Assembly: GCA_933822405.4 (NCBI GenBank)
Contig: CAKOGP040002425.1
Coordinates: 1 to 64,000 of the forward strand
Origin: Cylindrotheca closterium
Taxonomy: Eukaryota > Bacillariophyta > Bacillariophyceae > Bacillariales > Bacillariaceae
DNA length: 64,000 bases
Reading direction: 5' to 3'
This document shows, piece after piece, positions 42,767 through 54,052 of this stretch. Under the pieces are notes generated by a model. That model was not told where the DNA came from. It did no database searches and saw only the letters and a list, made by a program, of their open reading frames with translations. Position 1 is the stretch's first letter. Each line of letters opens with the position of its first letter. The position numbers were made by a program, and so were the translations under genes.

Positions 42767-44548
42767 ATGGGCGAACATGCTTCTTCAAAACACAAGAAAC
42801 ATGGCGATCATCATCGTCACCATCATCATCATGATAACACCAAAGGCAATCACAGAGGAGCCGCATCCACTCCTGATTCATCTTTGATGGAAGATTCCTT
42901 TCAAGCGCGACCCACCAATCGCTTGGGCAAGGATCACAAAATCAAAGCAGACGGAGACACTTGGCAAGAAATGATGGCCGTTTGTGAGGCCCCCGAAGGA
43001 TCTAATGAAGAAAAAGGAACCTTGGTGATTCGATCCTATTATCAAAATAGTCGGACGAATGAGCGAGTCTGGGACGAACCACCATCAGGAGCCACCAATA
43101 TCATTCCCGCCAATGAGGAAGTACGACGAATGGCTAATCTTCAATTGGAAGAACTGCATCTTGTCAAGAAAGGAGGAAAGAATAAAAAGAAGGATAAGAA
43201 AAAGGGTAATTTCATGGGAAAACTCTTTGGTCTACCTAGTGGCAACAAAAAGACTGACAAAAAGAAGGAAAAGCGACGAATTGAATACAAACCAGGCTCC
43301 CAAATGTATGCCAAACAAGCACAAAATGACACAGAAGATGCGCTAATGCAACAAGCCATTGCAGCCTCCATTGCGGAAAGTAATGGTGAGACCTATGTTC
43401 AGCCTCCTCCACAGCAGCAGTCTTCTTTGGATGATGAAATGGCCATGGCACAGGCGTTGAGCATGTCGGCCGCCGAGCAGGAAGCCAGTGAGAATGCCTT
43501 GGCACATGCGCTCAGCTTGTCAGCAGCCGAACATGACGACTCTGCTGCTACCTCTCAGAAACCATTATTGATGGCACCACAAGGGCATCAAGGGACGACG
43601 ACACAACGGAATCATCACCATCAAGCTCTCACGGAAGAAGAAATACTAGCACAGGTGATGGAACAATCCAAACTGGAAACCAAGCGCGGAGAAGGAGATT
43701 TGCTCAACATTGGACCACCGCCTCCCATGAATCCATTCGACACTCCAGCATCGATTGAGGATAGAAAAATGCCAGCTTCCGGTCCAGCAGTCAATCAAGA
43801 CGAAATGTATCAAATGCAACTGATGGAACGGCAGCTTTTAGAGGTACAACAACTTCAGCAGCAACAAATGCAACAGCAACAGTTTGCATCAATGCCTTAT
43901 GCTGGCGCACCTGCTGCTGCGGCTTCGAATCAGCATCCCGGTAACCAATATGCAGCATCCTCCAATGCGGCAGCCGCTGCTTCTGCTTCTCAATACGCTG
44001 CTGCTATGACTTCATCATCGACTCCAGCAACAGCAGCGCCAACCATGAAGGCACCCCCTTCCTATGCTACGAATCTATCTAATCCTGCTAATCCTCCTCC
44101 CTCGAATTATCAAACCAATACTGCCTATGGCGGTGGTGCATCATCATCATCATCCCCAACCTATCCACAACAACAAGAACAACAACAATTGCGCATACCT
44201 GTGAATGCGCCGTCCATGCCTAATGTGGCCTTGAAACCACCACCGCGGGTTCCTGCCATTTTGCCAGATGCGTCTCCTTTTGCTTCGACAGCACCTATCC
44301 TCGGCAGCTTGAAAGGAGCACCCAAATCGGCCATGTTTGATCCTTACAGTAAGGATGCTGCTGCCAAGGCACGACCACCATCAGCAGCAACACCACCCGC
44401 AAATACCCGAAATGGGAGTGGCCTCCAGAAAATGAAGGATTCCTCTTCGACAGGAGACGATAATCAGTCTTCACATTCACGGAAAATGAGTCTCTTCAAA
44501 CGCAACAAGGCGAGTTCCAAGGTTCAAGACAAGGCGGGGTTAGTATAA
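42767..44548 (+). CDS. multi-UIM scaffold protein with WW-like segment
   Basis: A 593-residue protein from the ATG at 42767; the frame is open 10 codons upstream but only to a non-ATG codon. Order: a His-rich N-terminus (HHRHHHHHD); a WW-like strand YYQNSRTNERVWDEPP (about 92-107); a very basic Lys cluster (about 138-168); then four ubiquitin-interacting-motif-like helices, EDALMQQAIAASIAE (about 189), DDEMAMAQALSMSAAE (about 222), ENALAHALSLSAAE (about 241) and EEEILAQVMEQSKLE (about 290), which fit the E-x-x-L-x-x-A-L-x-x-S-x-x-E pattern. The remaining half is Gln/Ala/Pro/Ser-rich and disordered. Ubiquitin binding, perhaps in endocytic sorting, is inferred from the motifs. Confidence 0.75.
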   Translation: MGEHASSKHKKHGDHHRHHHHHDNTKGNHRGAASTPDSSLMEDSFQARPTNRLGKDHKIKADGDTWQEMMAVCEAPEGSNEEKGTLVIRSYYQNSRTNERVWDEPPSGATNIIPANEEVRRMANLQLEELHLVKKGGKNKKKDKKKGNFMGKLFGLPSGNKKTDKKKEKRRIEYKPGSQMYAKQAQNDTEDALMQQAIAASIAESNGETYVQPPPQQQSSLDDEMAMAQALSMSAAEQEASENALAHALSLSAAEHDDSAATSQKPLLMAPQGHQGTTTQRNHHHQALTEEEILAQVMEQSKLETKRGEGDLLNIGPPPPMNPFDTPASIEDRKMPASGPAVNQDEMYQMQLMERQLLEVQQLQQQQMQQQQFASMPYAGAPAAAASNQHPGNQYAASSNAAAAASASQYAAAMTSSSTPATAAPTMKAPPSYATNLSNPANPPPSNYQTNTAYGGGASSSSSPTYPQQQEQQQLRIPVNAPSMPNVALKPPPRVPAILPDASPFASTAPILGSLKGAPKSAMFDPYSKDAAAKARPPSAATPPANTRNGSGLQKMKDSSSTGDDNQSSHSRKMSLFKRNKASSKVQDKAGLV

Positions 44549-44888
44549 ATGTTGCATTATTATATAATTATAACACCAACAACAATACTACAGTAGGACT
44601 ATTATTTGGTACTACAAACAATCAATGAGTTACCGTTTTTCCAATGAATCGAAAAACAACTATCCTAGTCCTAAATCAATCAACTTCCATCCATAGCCTA
44701 TTCTGAATTCTGCCGACACCACATTTCATACCACCTTGGAATGTTATTCAACCTGCTATAGCTCCCCAAGTATTCCCATCATACACCAATACTTCTTCAG
44801 CTGTTCGATTGCAGTCACCAAGATTCTCAAGAAAAGGGCAGAAGCCGTCAATTGGATTGATTCCTCCTTGTCGTCTCAATTTCAGGAA
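44549..44888. other. intergenic between convergent genes
   Basis: 3' flank of the UIM gene. AT-rich, with no coding potential recognised. Confidence 0.5.
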
Positions 44889-45030
44889 TGATTGATTGAT
44901 TGAATTGATTGAATTGATTGAATTGATTGAATTGATTGAATTGATTGAATTGATTGAATTGATTGAATTGATTGAATTGATTGAATTGATTGAATTGATT
45001 GAATTGATTGAATTGATTGAATTGATTGAT
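44889..45030. repeat. 9-bp minisatellite (TTGATTGAA)n
   Basis: About 15 almost perfect head-to-tail copies of TTGATTGAA. Because the unit is 9 bp, all reading frames stay open and give artefact peptides (IELIEL..., INSINS...). It lies between the 3' ends of two convergent genes. Confidence 0.95.
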
Positions 45031-45150
45031 CCATGCCGCCAGCAACAAATCCCCCACCATCGGTCTGCTTCAAACCTTCTCACGCATGTGAATCAGTGCG
45101 CATTTTTTCAAGTAATGCTTTCGATTTTAAATGGATGCACCCCCATTATA

Positions 45151-47436
45151 TCATTGGTCATTATCCGTAAGCAAGGCAAGTTCTTCCAATTTTTTAGCAG
45201 CTTTTTCTTCCGCTTTCCGAATCGTCTGTTCCAGTCGAAGGCTCCTCTGACTTTGTCGGCTTGCCCGACTGGATACCGAACCACCAGGACTCGATGGTAC
45301 ATTATTGTTATCATTATTATCGGCAGCACCTGACGCTTTATTTTTGGCTTCCTTTTCTTGAACAAAGGATTCAAGGTCCTTGTCCGCCATAATTTGACTC
45401 AATTGTGCCATTTTTTCCTCGGCTCGTTTCTCCGCCGCCATGGCACTTTTCCGCTTTGCTGATTTGCGTGACCCCATACTTGATCGACTCCCAACACTGC
45501 GATCATCGGTCGAAGCTCTTTTCTTGGATTTCGTAGTGTGTTTGTGTTCCTTCTTTGGTTCCTTCTTTGGTTCCTGCTCCGCCTTCTCATCATTCTTCTG
45601 TTTGTGCTTATTGTGCTTCTTTTTCGATTTTGTCGTAACTACTACCGCTGGCGTCGTATCCACCACCTCAATTTCAGTCTTTTCCAACAACCGTTTCACA
45701 ACATTGACCGCACTCGGACTTTCTCCTTCTCCTCCCTCTGTGGCACTGGCAGGTGCAGTACTCCCCGATGATGTGCCTGACAAAAACGACAAGGGGGAGG
45801 ATGAGGTCGCCGAGTGTCCCGAGGTCCGTTCCAACCGATTTTGCAAATCTCGCAGCCGAGCGGCCTTGAAGGCCGCCCGTTCGCTCCGTTGGCGCTCCTT
45901 GTCTTTTCGCTGTTGTTCCAGTCTCTTCAATCGGCCCAGTTCCTCCTTGGATAATTTGGATTCTCCCGATTCCGCTCGTTCCAATTCTTGTGGCGTTAGT
46001 AATGGACCACCGCTGTCAAAGGAATTCCGTGCCTGGAGCTCCCGCGTCCTTTGCAGGAATCGTTCTCGTTCCAATCGTGCATTTTCAATTTCCGCTTGCT
46101 TTCGCATTTCTTCCCGTTGTTGTTCCGATACTTCGGCATGCCAATGAAAATCTTTGGGGACTGTCAAGGCGCTGATGCGATGTTGTGGTTGGGCATTGAG
46201 CGCTTTGACGGCAATGGCCGACTGTTGATCAACGCTATGTTCGTCTATGGAAGAAGCATAAACCGAGTCTTCCTCGTCACTGCTTTCGGTGATATCGGAT
46301 TCGAACCCATGAGGATCCACAATGGTAGTAGTAGTATGATTATGATTGGACCGTGCACTGTATGGTGATTCTTTGATTTGCGACAGCGATTTGCCCAATT
46401 CCGTCGCTCCATCCGATACTTCCGTGTAGGCACTAATGGTCGAGTCTCGTCCCGACGTACTTGGACTAAAGGTTCCACTGGTTCCACTACTTCGTTGGGT
46501 CGAATTGTCGGCAATGTTAATCATGGCGGGCAAGGAGGTTCGTTTGACTTTTGGGCCTGTCGACGATGATTTGGTGGGAACTAGTTGTACCTCATCCTCA
46601 TTTTCATCCCACGAAGCCTTTTCCAATTTCATAATCGTCCTGGCTTGCAATCGTACATGTTCCGCATAGGCATTTTGTTTTTGATGTTTTTCCATGGCCA
46701 CGGTTTGTTTCCGTACAAAGAGACTCCCCATGTTCGTTTCAAAATTTTTTTTCAGGAGGGGGATCTGAAAGTACAAATCCGCCACGACCCCACTCCAAGT
46801 TTTGGAATGAATGTTCATTTGTCGTTGTTGCAGCATGGCCATGTGGAGTCTCTTTAACAAATAAGCTTCGAACCACGCAAATATCGTGTAGGTCAATGTG
46901 AAATGTTGGGGGACCATTTCCCTTGTTTTGGGACTCTCGTGATGCTGCTGCTGCTGCTGCTGCTTCTGCAATTGTTGTCCATCCTCTGGAATGATGGTGT
47001 TCACCGGCATGGTAGCAATGTCGTCGGACGAGTAGGTGGTTTGAATAATATTGATGTAATCCGAAAACGAAAAGGCATCCTGACAACGACGTGCGAGATC
47101 CAACAGCCTCTTTCGTTTTTGATAGAGCTGTGTTTGCAGAGCGTATATTTCTTCCTCTTGGGCATCTCTCGTCATGACTCCTTCAATCTTGCGTTGCCTC
47201 AACTCGTTTCTAGCCTGTTTGATGAGAGTGTCCAAATCTTCGGTACTTTGATGTTCGCTGTCATTATCGTTCGAGTGATGGTGTCTGTGTCTATGTCTGC
47301 TGTTTCTGTGCTTGTTGCGTTTACTACTACTCCTGTGTCGGCTGTGCTGCTGCTTATTAGGAGAGGAATCCCTCATGGTAGTACTAGTAGTAGTAGTAGT
47401 AGTAGTGGTCTCATGCTGCCCCTGAACATTTCCCAT
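45151..47436 (-). CDS. large coiled-coil, low-complexity protein of unknown function
   Basis: 761 residues from the ATG at 47436. The frame extends to 47565 without an upstream ATG. The N-terminus MGNVQGQ has Gly at position 2, so N-myristoylation is conceivable though position 6 is not Ser/Thr. A His/Arg/Ser-rich stretch (about 30-60), a helical region (about 70-140) and a folded-looking segment, FAWFEAYLLKRLHMAMLQQR...WSGVVADLYFQIPLL (about 185-230), follow. From about 420 it is mainly charged coiled coil (REEMRKQAEIENARLERERF) with Lys/Glu repeats. No family is recognised. It could be a cytoskeletal or membrane-associated scaffold. Confidence 0.7.
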   Translation of the reverse strand: MGNVQGQHETTTTTTTTSTTMRDSSPNKQQHSRHRSSSKRNKHRNSRHRHRHHHSNDNDSEHQSTEDLDTLIKQARNELRQRKIEGVMTRDAQEEEIYALQTQLYQKRKRLLDLARRCQDAFSFSDYINIIQTTYSSDDIATMPVNTIIPEDGQQLQKQQQQQQHHESPKTREMVPQHFTLTYTIFAWFEAYLLKRLHMAMLQQRQMNIHSKTWSGVVADLYFQIPLLKKNFETNMGSLFVRKQTVAMEKHQKQNAYAEHVRLQARTIMKLEKASWDENEDEVQLVPTKSSSTGPKVKRTSLPAMINIADNSTQRSSGTSGTFSPSTSGRDSTISAYTEVSDGATELGKSLSQIKESPYSARSNHNHTTTTIVDPHGFESDITESSDEEDSVYASSIDEHSVDQQSAIAVKALNAQPQHRISALTVPKDFHWHAEVSEQQREEMRKQAEIENARLERERFLQRTRELQARNSFDSGGPLLTPQELERAESGESKLSKEELGRLKRLEQQRKDKERQRSERAAFKAARLRDLQNRLERTSGHSATSSSPLSFLSGTSSGSTAPASATEGGEGESPSAVNVVKRLLEKTEIEVVDTTPAVVVTTKSKKKHNKHKQKNDEKAEQEPKKEPKKEHKHTTKSKKRASTDDRSVGSRSSMGSRKSAKRKSAMAAEKRAEEKMAQLSQIMADKDLESFVQEKEAKNKASGAADNNDNNNVPSSPGGSVSSRASRQSQRSLRLEQTIRKAEEKAAKKLEELALLTDNDQ

Positions 47437-48814
47437 AGTAACGAAGGAAGTAATCAAGCAAGCAGGCAAGATTGTGGTAGAAGAAGTAGGAGGTGACGGT
47501 GCAATGAATGCTGCTTGTGAAAATGCAATGTCCGGAGCTGAAGTGTTTTCGATTATTTCCTTCACCTCTTCATCAGAATGATGATATTATATTTTTTTAT
47601 TTTGATGGTGCGGCGGTCGGGCACATCTAGAGTCAGTCCATCCGTCATCCGTCATTCATCGAAGCAAGTACTAAAATGATAAATTTGAAATTGTTTGCTT
47701 CCATACCCTTGACTGACTCGACAAAAAACACGCGGGACTTTCTTGCAACGTCGCCAAAGCACGACCGTCCGCTACATAATGCCGTTGCCAACGGTATTTC
47801 GGGCACCACGCCAGCTCGGCAATGGGATCGGCATTTGGACGCGACTTGTCCCAGAAAACCATACGTGGATATTTCCCAAAATATGGTAGCGGGCCACAGA
47901 GAAACGTTGTTTTCTTAAAAAAGATTGCAGGATTTTTCCTTCAACTTCGTATCAGGCGTCACGAGCAATAAGCAAACACGTTCTTCTTTGTCTACCTTAT
48001 GGGTGTTCTTCTCCCAAGTGCTTCCTGTTGGACCGGCATTTTGGAAACAGGTTTGTGGATCAAAGGATATTCATGTCCTAAAAACGTTGGTAACAGGCGG
48101 TACTGAATCTTTCAGATTCTTCCATCACCACGTAGAGTACGGTACTTTATCTGTGGATTTACGATCAATAAATAGACACGTTCTTCTCTCTTTGTCCCTT
48201 ATGGATTCTGCACACGCATCGAACCTGCTTGATCGCGACGGCACCACACCAGATTGGATGGGAGATGGGAGTATACTGATATCGAGCGAGCCATTCCAAG
48301 CCGACCAGTACTGGGGGACTTTGAAAATTTCAGTTCGTTGCTTGCGATGCGCGGTATTGTTAAGTAAAGAGTCACACACACAACACTTGTGTATCCGTTG
48401 GGTCATGTCGAGGCATTTTCAAGCGGGAAGACAATGCTATTATGTCCATACGTTGAGCCAGATCGCCAATCGTTGGATCGTACAGTGGTCAGTACTACTT
48501 TCGCCCACAAGAGCACCACGCCTAACATGCCACGTGCCTTTTGAAACTGCAAAAATACGACTGGCCTTTTTTACCCTTCTTGAGATGCGAGCCCCAACTC
48601 ACTTTACTTACGTATCAAACCAAAACCAAAACCTTTCTCTTTTCTTCTTTCTTTCGTTCCCATCCCACCCATCCAATCTTCTCTTATGGAAAGCAATCCC
48701 ATATAGCAGCTACATTCTATATTCACATTCTCATTTACATTCACATTGAATACCAAACACAAACACAATACACAAACACAATACACGGTACACAAACACA
48801 TACACACACACATC
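47437..48814. other. divergent promoter interval, no convincing gene
   Basis: About 1.4 kb between a minus-strand start and the transporter start. A 270-codon plus-strand frame (47925-48749) begins at a non-ATG codon, lacks any domain and runs into the transporter leader, so it is not called. Two related segments occur at about 47960-48007 and 48163-48207 (GAGCAATAAGC/GATCAATAAAT followed by ACACGTTCTTCT). CACAAACACAATA repeats precede 48815. Confidence 0.5.
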
Positions 48815-50711
48815 ATGATGTTTCAACAACAGCAACAACAGCAACAACAACAACAACAACAACAAGAAGAAACACAAGTTCCACGAACCATGTATCCTTT
48901 GAACAAGACTTGCCAAGAGTATTCCGAACCAGATGTGGACAGCAGCGATCAATCCACAACCTCTGCCACCTCGAGCGTCGAGTCGGAATTGGATTCCGTG
49001 TTGGACCTGAAACAGAAACCAGCAGCCGGCAGCAATTCAGATAATCAGGAGGAGGAAAGTAAGGAATCGTCCTTCAACAGCTTGCGTTTGAATTATTTAA
49101 TGGTGATTCTAGCCATCATGCTGGCGGATGGTCTGCAAGGTAAGCAATACATCTGTACATCTGTGCATCTGTGCATCTGTACATCTCTCTATACCACTGC
49201 TGCTTGCGTGTTTGCTAATCATTCATTCATTCATTCAATCATTCATTCAATCAATCATTCCAAAAACTATTGCAGGAACCCATCTATACGTCCTATACGA
49301 AGGCTACGGTTTCTCGGTAGCTTCCCTCTATGCACTCGGATTCCTGACGGGAGCCGTCACCACACCCCTCACTGGATCTCTAGTAGACAAGTTTGGACGA
49401 AAGTGGTCGGCCATCATTTACTGCATTCTCGAAATTAGCATTAACCAGCTCGAGCAGTATCCCTTTTTGTGGGGACTCATTATCAGTCGCATGGTGGGTG
49501 GAATCACAACGAATCTGCTCTCCACCGTCTTTGAGGCTTGGTTGGACACGGAATACCGCAAACGAGGATTGCCAGACGATCAATATGAAATTATCATGAG
49601 AGATTCGGTGATTATTAGCAACCTTGCGGCCATTGCCAGTGGATACCTGGCACATGTCCTTGCCGAATCCTACGGTCCCGTGGGACCCTTCAAGGGGGCC
49701 GTCACTTGTACCTCTCTTGCCTTGATTGTGGTGGCTACCCTGTGGACTGAAAACTACGGAAGTGACAATTCTTCCAAGGAACAAGAACCACAAGCGCAAG
49801 GATCATCTACATCCTCTTCTCCCAAGCCTGCTGCTTGTGAAGAAAAGAGTCTCAAAGACTACGTCCAAGAGACTGTTTCCGTCTTTCGCAATGATTCCAA
49901 AGTCCTTCGAGTTGGAATCATTCAAGGATTTACAGTGGGATGCTTGCAAATTTTCATTTTCCTTTGGTCTCCCACCCTTGCGGAATTTGCCAAGACATCG
50001 ACCTTTTCCCAAGCGCTGGACAGCAATGGTCAACCAGCCTATGGACTAATCTTTGGTGCCTACATGGCGGCAGGGGTCCTTGGAGGACTCTCTTCCCCAT
50101 TTTTGCGCCGCGCCATTTCGGCCCTACTCACTCCCATGTCCTCGGAAGCGGCCAAGAGTGAAGTGGTCCTCACCGAAGATGGAGAAGAAGAACATGTCCG
50201 ACCCATGGCGGTGGAATTCATGGCTTCTCTCGGATATATTATCTGTGCAGGATTGCTATTTGTTCCAGTGGTCATGGATCCTACCGATGAAAACTCGTTT
50301 GCCATTTCCCTTGGAGCCTTGTTGGTCTACGAATTCCTCGTGGGGGTTATCATGCCCTGCGAAGGTATCATTCGTTCCCTCTACTTGCCCAAAGATTGCC
50401 GCGCATCCATCATGGCCCTACCACGAATGATTGTCAATGTTCAAGTCTCTTTGGCGGTCATTATGACTACCAAGGTGACTCATCAATCGGCCTTTGCGGT
50501 CATTGCCTTTTTAATGGCTGCCGCCGCGGCCTTGCAAATGTCATTGATCAGTACGCAAGAATGGGAATCCCTCTTTGCCAATGCCGAACATGGACGACGC
50601 AAGTCGATGGAAGTCTTGAGACGTTCGTCTTCCATGTTGTCTTGCAGTAGAAACCTTTCCCAAACGGTAGGACTTTTGGACGAAGATAACAACAAGTGCA
50701 AGGAGGAATAA
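48815..50711 (+). CDS. major facilitator protein, MFSD5/molybdate-anion-transporter-like, two exons
   Basis: Exons 48815-49139 and 49276-50711 flank a 136-bp intron (GTAAGC...GCAG); 586 residues. The splice rebuilds ADGLQGTHLYVLYEGYGF, which corresponds to the family's first-helix motif (ADWLQGPYLYKLYQHY-like), so the join is well supported. An N-terminal poly-Gln run (about 4-17) and acidic Ser-rich tail precede about 12 membrane helices. Other MFS marks are GSLVDKFGRKW (the loop 2-3 motif), GGITTNLLSTVFEAWLDTE (about 195) and a long central loop (about 265-300). The family is linked to molybdate uptake in algae (MOT2); the substrate here is inferred. The C-terminus is Ser-rich. Confidence 0.85.
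49140..49275 (+). repeat. intron carrying CATCTGTG and ATTC simple repeats
   Basis: The transporter intron is largely made of CATCTGTA/CATCTGTG units (about 49149-49187) and ATTCATTC/AATC units (about 49220-49260). Donor GTAAGC and acceptor GCAG bound it. Confidence 0.8.
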
Positions 50712-51806
50712 ATGCAACAACCTTGAATTGAAGAGTGCTGCAGTTGCAATCCAAAACAACAACGACAAACAAACAACAACAACAACATAGAGAAACATGA
50801 GTGTGTGTACCAATAGATTACGTTATTTTAAAAAATCAATAATTTTATAGTTTACCTACTTTGAAATACTACTACTACTAGGACACGTATACTTGTTGTA
50901 TAGCTTGCTTCTATATATATTGGTACAGTGCAATATTCTATACTACTACACACAGTAGTACTCAAAATGTCGGATATTAAAATTGGATGACAGTAGATAT
51001 ATACACAGTACAGTGTCATCATGTACACTACCACTAGCTAGAGGGGAATTAATGCCGCCCACATGATCTAAAGCAAAAGCAAAAGCAAACAAAGTAGGTA
51101 CAGCAGAAACAAAAGATAGAAACACTAATAGCGACCACAATAATGAAAGCACCAGTACCATAATATATATACAGTATATATACATAATATATATATGGCA
51201 TATTTAAAATATGACCACCACAAACTGAAACATGGGAAATAATAATGAATCCACGAATGGTTCGGTTCGACCGCGATGATCGCAGTACAGCAGTAGGTAT
51301 TATTTTATATTGGGAGTAATATTGCTGTAGATCGCTGCAATGGGGTGTAGGGTTCGCAAATAAGAGAGGTCATACATACACTACATATATAATATATAGG
51401 GTTCGCAACGAGGTCAAGTGTAATAATGGAAGAACTACTTCAACCCGCACTGCTTCTTACAGATAGTGTATGTAGTAAATAGTAATCACCAATGAAATGA
51501 ATGTATATATTGAATATGATGGGGGTGGTGAAGAATACGATCCGCTTGACAACATGCACGCCTTGCTTGATTCATATGGTATACATGGGTGAGAAGGTTT
51601 CAAGCATCACACAACACCAATGATGGTAAATTTGTTGTCCCTGGCGGAAAGAACATCGACTGCACATTATTCAATTTCATCGTGAAAAGATAGTGATAGG
51701 ACTAGGATAGTGTTCACGATTCATTCGAAAAAAAGTCATCAAAATTATACAACAATCAATGACCTGCCCTATCCGTTGCAATTGAATCTGACCTTGGAAC
51801 ACTGTT
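50712..51806. other. intergenic, no gene seen
   Basis: About 1.1 kb, AT-rich, with TATATA runs (about 51160-51200) and TACAGTA/TACTACTAC words. CAA/AAC repeats at 50755-50788 belong to the transporter's 3' flank. No frame resembles a protein. Confidence 0.5.
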
Positions 51807-52517
51807 ATGATCCTGGCTAGAGCATCACTCTCACTCTGGGCGTTTTTACAGGGTGAGCCACAGTACTTCTTTCCCTTGGCTTCGTTGGTAACGACGAGTC
51901 GTGGTGCTTTAGTCATATCCATCACTCCTGATGCATCATCATCTTCATCATCATCATCAGACTCGTCATTGGAAGCCTTGACCTCCTATAAACAAGCAAC
52001 AATCAATGACGAAATTGTGAGATTACAAGCTTGTGAACCAAATACCAACTGCGTCTCTAGTAATTATCGAGAGCCACCCAACAGATATGTATCACCGTTC
52101 AAGATTGTGAGGGATCCAGAAACAGCCTTTCAACGAGCTGTTCGGGATCTTATTATTCAGCAGTCAACATCTGAGGATGATAAAAGTGGATTCTCCGTTG
52201 CGGAAATAATTCCAAACTCCAAATATATACATCTAACCGTTCCTGGCACGGCACCATCTTCTTTGGATGATATTGATATTGTTTTCAGTGACAGTGTTGC
52301 AAATGTCAAATGCCAGGCCCGAGTCACCTTGCCACCGCCTCCATTCTGCGTGCGCAAGAACTGCATCAATGGCAACATGGATCAGCGGTCGAGAATTGAA
52401 AAGTTGGGATACATTCTTGGGCTGCCACCATCTGACCGCGAAGAAATGCAGACTGCCAAATGGACACCGATCTTCTTCAACAGTGATCGAGTTCCAGGGT
52501 TTGATGACGAGTTTTAA
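51807..52517 (+). CDS. DUF1499-domain protein
   Basis: A 236-residue protein from the ATG at 51807. After a moderately hydrophobic N-terminus and a Ser run (about 44-51) comes the DUF1499 pattern: CEPNTNCVSSNYREPPNRY (about 76-94), SPFKIV, a helix ETAFQRAVRDLI, KYIHLTV, DDIDIVFS and RSRIEKLGYIL near the C-terminus. The family occurs in bacteria and in algal and plant plastids; its function is not established. The start is uncertain: TTTTTACAG at about 51842-51850 could be a splice acceptor, so the first 15 residues may be intronic and a targeting peptide may lie on an upstream exon that I could not identify. Confidence 0.7.
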   Translation: MILARASLSLWAFLQGEPQYFFPLASLVTTSRGALVISITPDASSSSSSSSDSSLEALTSYKQATINDEIVRLQACEPNTNCVSSNYREPPNRYVSPFKIVRDPETAFQRAVRDLIIQQSTSEDDKSGFSVAEIIPNSKYIHLTVPGTAPSSLDDIDIVFSDSVANVKCQARVTLPPPPFCVRKNCINGNMDQRSRIEKLGYILGLPPSDREEMQTAKWTPIFFNSDRVPGFDDEF

Positions 52518-54052
52518 AAGACACTTATTATATTGTAGCGGGCTGCAAATGCAAATGCAACGATGAGCTACCAAGTTCCAGCAGGACTGCGGAGCCGCAC
52601 TGACTTTCCGATCAAATGAATTGAGAGAACCAGTCCCATGATACCGGTACCGGTAGTGGTAGTGGTAAGAACGTTGGTGCGAGAAATGCAAACTACCGGT
52701 ACACTAGGTCATGACGGTGTCACACAGGATAGAACCTCCCCTCACGATACCCACGAATGGGCGATGATTGTTCAACCGGTACAATGGTTTTTAAAATGCC
52801 CCTAGTCGTAAAGTGCTAATAATATCTACTCGTGGTCGTTATTTGCTCGTTGCGTTGCAGTGGCTCAAAGTCAGTCACAAAGAAGTAGAAATGAAACATC
52901 CCCATTGACATTCGTACCGGTAGCGCAGAACGGACGAGGATTGTTCAACCGGTGTAAAATTTTAATGCGTGGTAGTAGGTACGGACTACTACATACACAT
53001 TCTTTCACATCCTTGTGAAGAGAACCGAAAACTCGCAAACAGCTGACATCTGCTTCAGTCGGGGATTCTGTCGCAACTTCTGCTGTGTGCACCTGGCACC
53101 TATGGTACGGGTCCGGGTCGAGTGCGTCTACAATGTGGCGTGACTTTCGATCAGCCAAATGAATTGAGAGTACCAGATAGTACCAGTCCCATATTGGCTA
53201 CCCGGTAGTGGTAACAGCGTTGCCGCGACCTACTCTTGTTGGTCCAAGAGTAAGCTAGGTCATGTTTTGTAACACGGTATTATGTGGACCGCGTCACAAA
53301 GGATGAAACCTCCCCCCACGATGGGCGATGATTGTTCAACCGCCGGTACAAGCACTGGTAGTGATAGAATATTTTAAAACATGCACATTGTTCTTTCAGA
53401 ATATAGCAAGCCATATATATGTCACTCATTGAGCGCATCTTCCCGCCATGCGAGGTGCGTGAAGTGAGAAGCGGTTATTGATTCGTATAGGATTGACAAG
53501 AACTGTGACAAATGGCACTAAATGCTGCTGTACTGTTACGATTATTTTATTTACCTGTTACCCGTTGAAAAAGGTATTGGGAGATTTACGCGCCGCTGGA
53601 GTTAAAAAGATCCCATCAAGTTTATGGACGGCATTGCCGTCATTAATTGCCATGAAAGGCCCCAGTTCTGATTTCCAGACTACCACAGCGGCGTTTGGTG
53701 CCCAAAAAAGCTTTGTAATGCGTTCCGAAATGTCTGGGAGGGCAGCGGAGCACTTGAGAGAGGCCTTTATTCTCTTGTAAGCAATTTTGGTAGCTTTTCT
53801 TGGTGGCGTGACTGAAGATTCGGGATTTTTTCAATATTGCTCCTACGCGCTAGACGCAGATTTATACTCAGACAAATTGGTTTGTTCTTCTCTAGGAAAG
53901 AACAAGAAGACATCAAATGTAGGTTGAAATGCGATCCCTTCTTCTCTACCGGACGGTACAAAATGATGGAGAAGCGTGTGATAGCGACGTGATGTTCGCT
54001 TTTCACGTTTCACAAACAACATGCATCATAAAAAACAAAAAAAATAAAAAAC
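52518..54052. other. intergenic with diverged direct duplication
   Basis: About 1.5 kb with no convincing gene. A segment of about 200 bp at 52600-52800 recurs at about 53145-53380 (offset about 543; shared AAATGAATTGAGAG, CCGGTAGTGGTA, GGGCGATGATTGTTCAACC), with a fragment of it at about 52940. The sequence is rich in ACCGGT palindromes. The right end leads to the TPR-like gene. Confidence 0.55.

Noticed and set aside
44748..45333. Frames on both strands rich in IEL or INS repeats
   Set aside because: The 9-bp minisatellite keeps every frame open; no non-repeat sequence supports a gene.
45440..46147. 235-codon plus-strand frame rich in Phe/Leu/Cys
   Set aside because: Antisense of the Lys/Glu coiled coil of the 45151-47436 gene.
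47925..48749. Plus-strand frame of about 270 codons upstream of the transporter
   Set aside because: It starts at TTG, has no domain or sensible composition, and runs through the CACAAACACA leader of the transporter gene.
53478..53780. 100-codon plus-strand frame
   Set aside because: Non-ATG start, opposed by another frame and with no recognisable features; left as intergenic.
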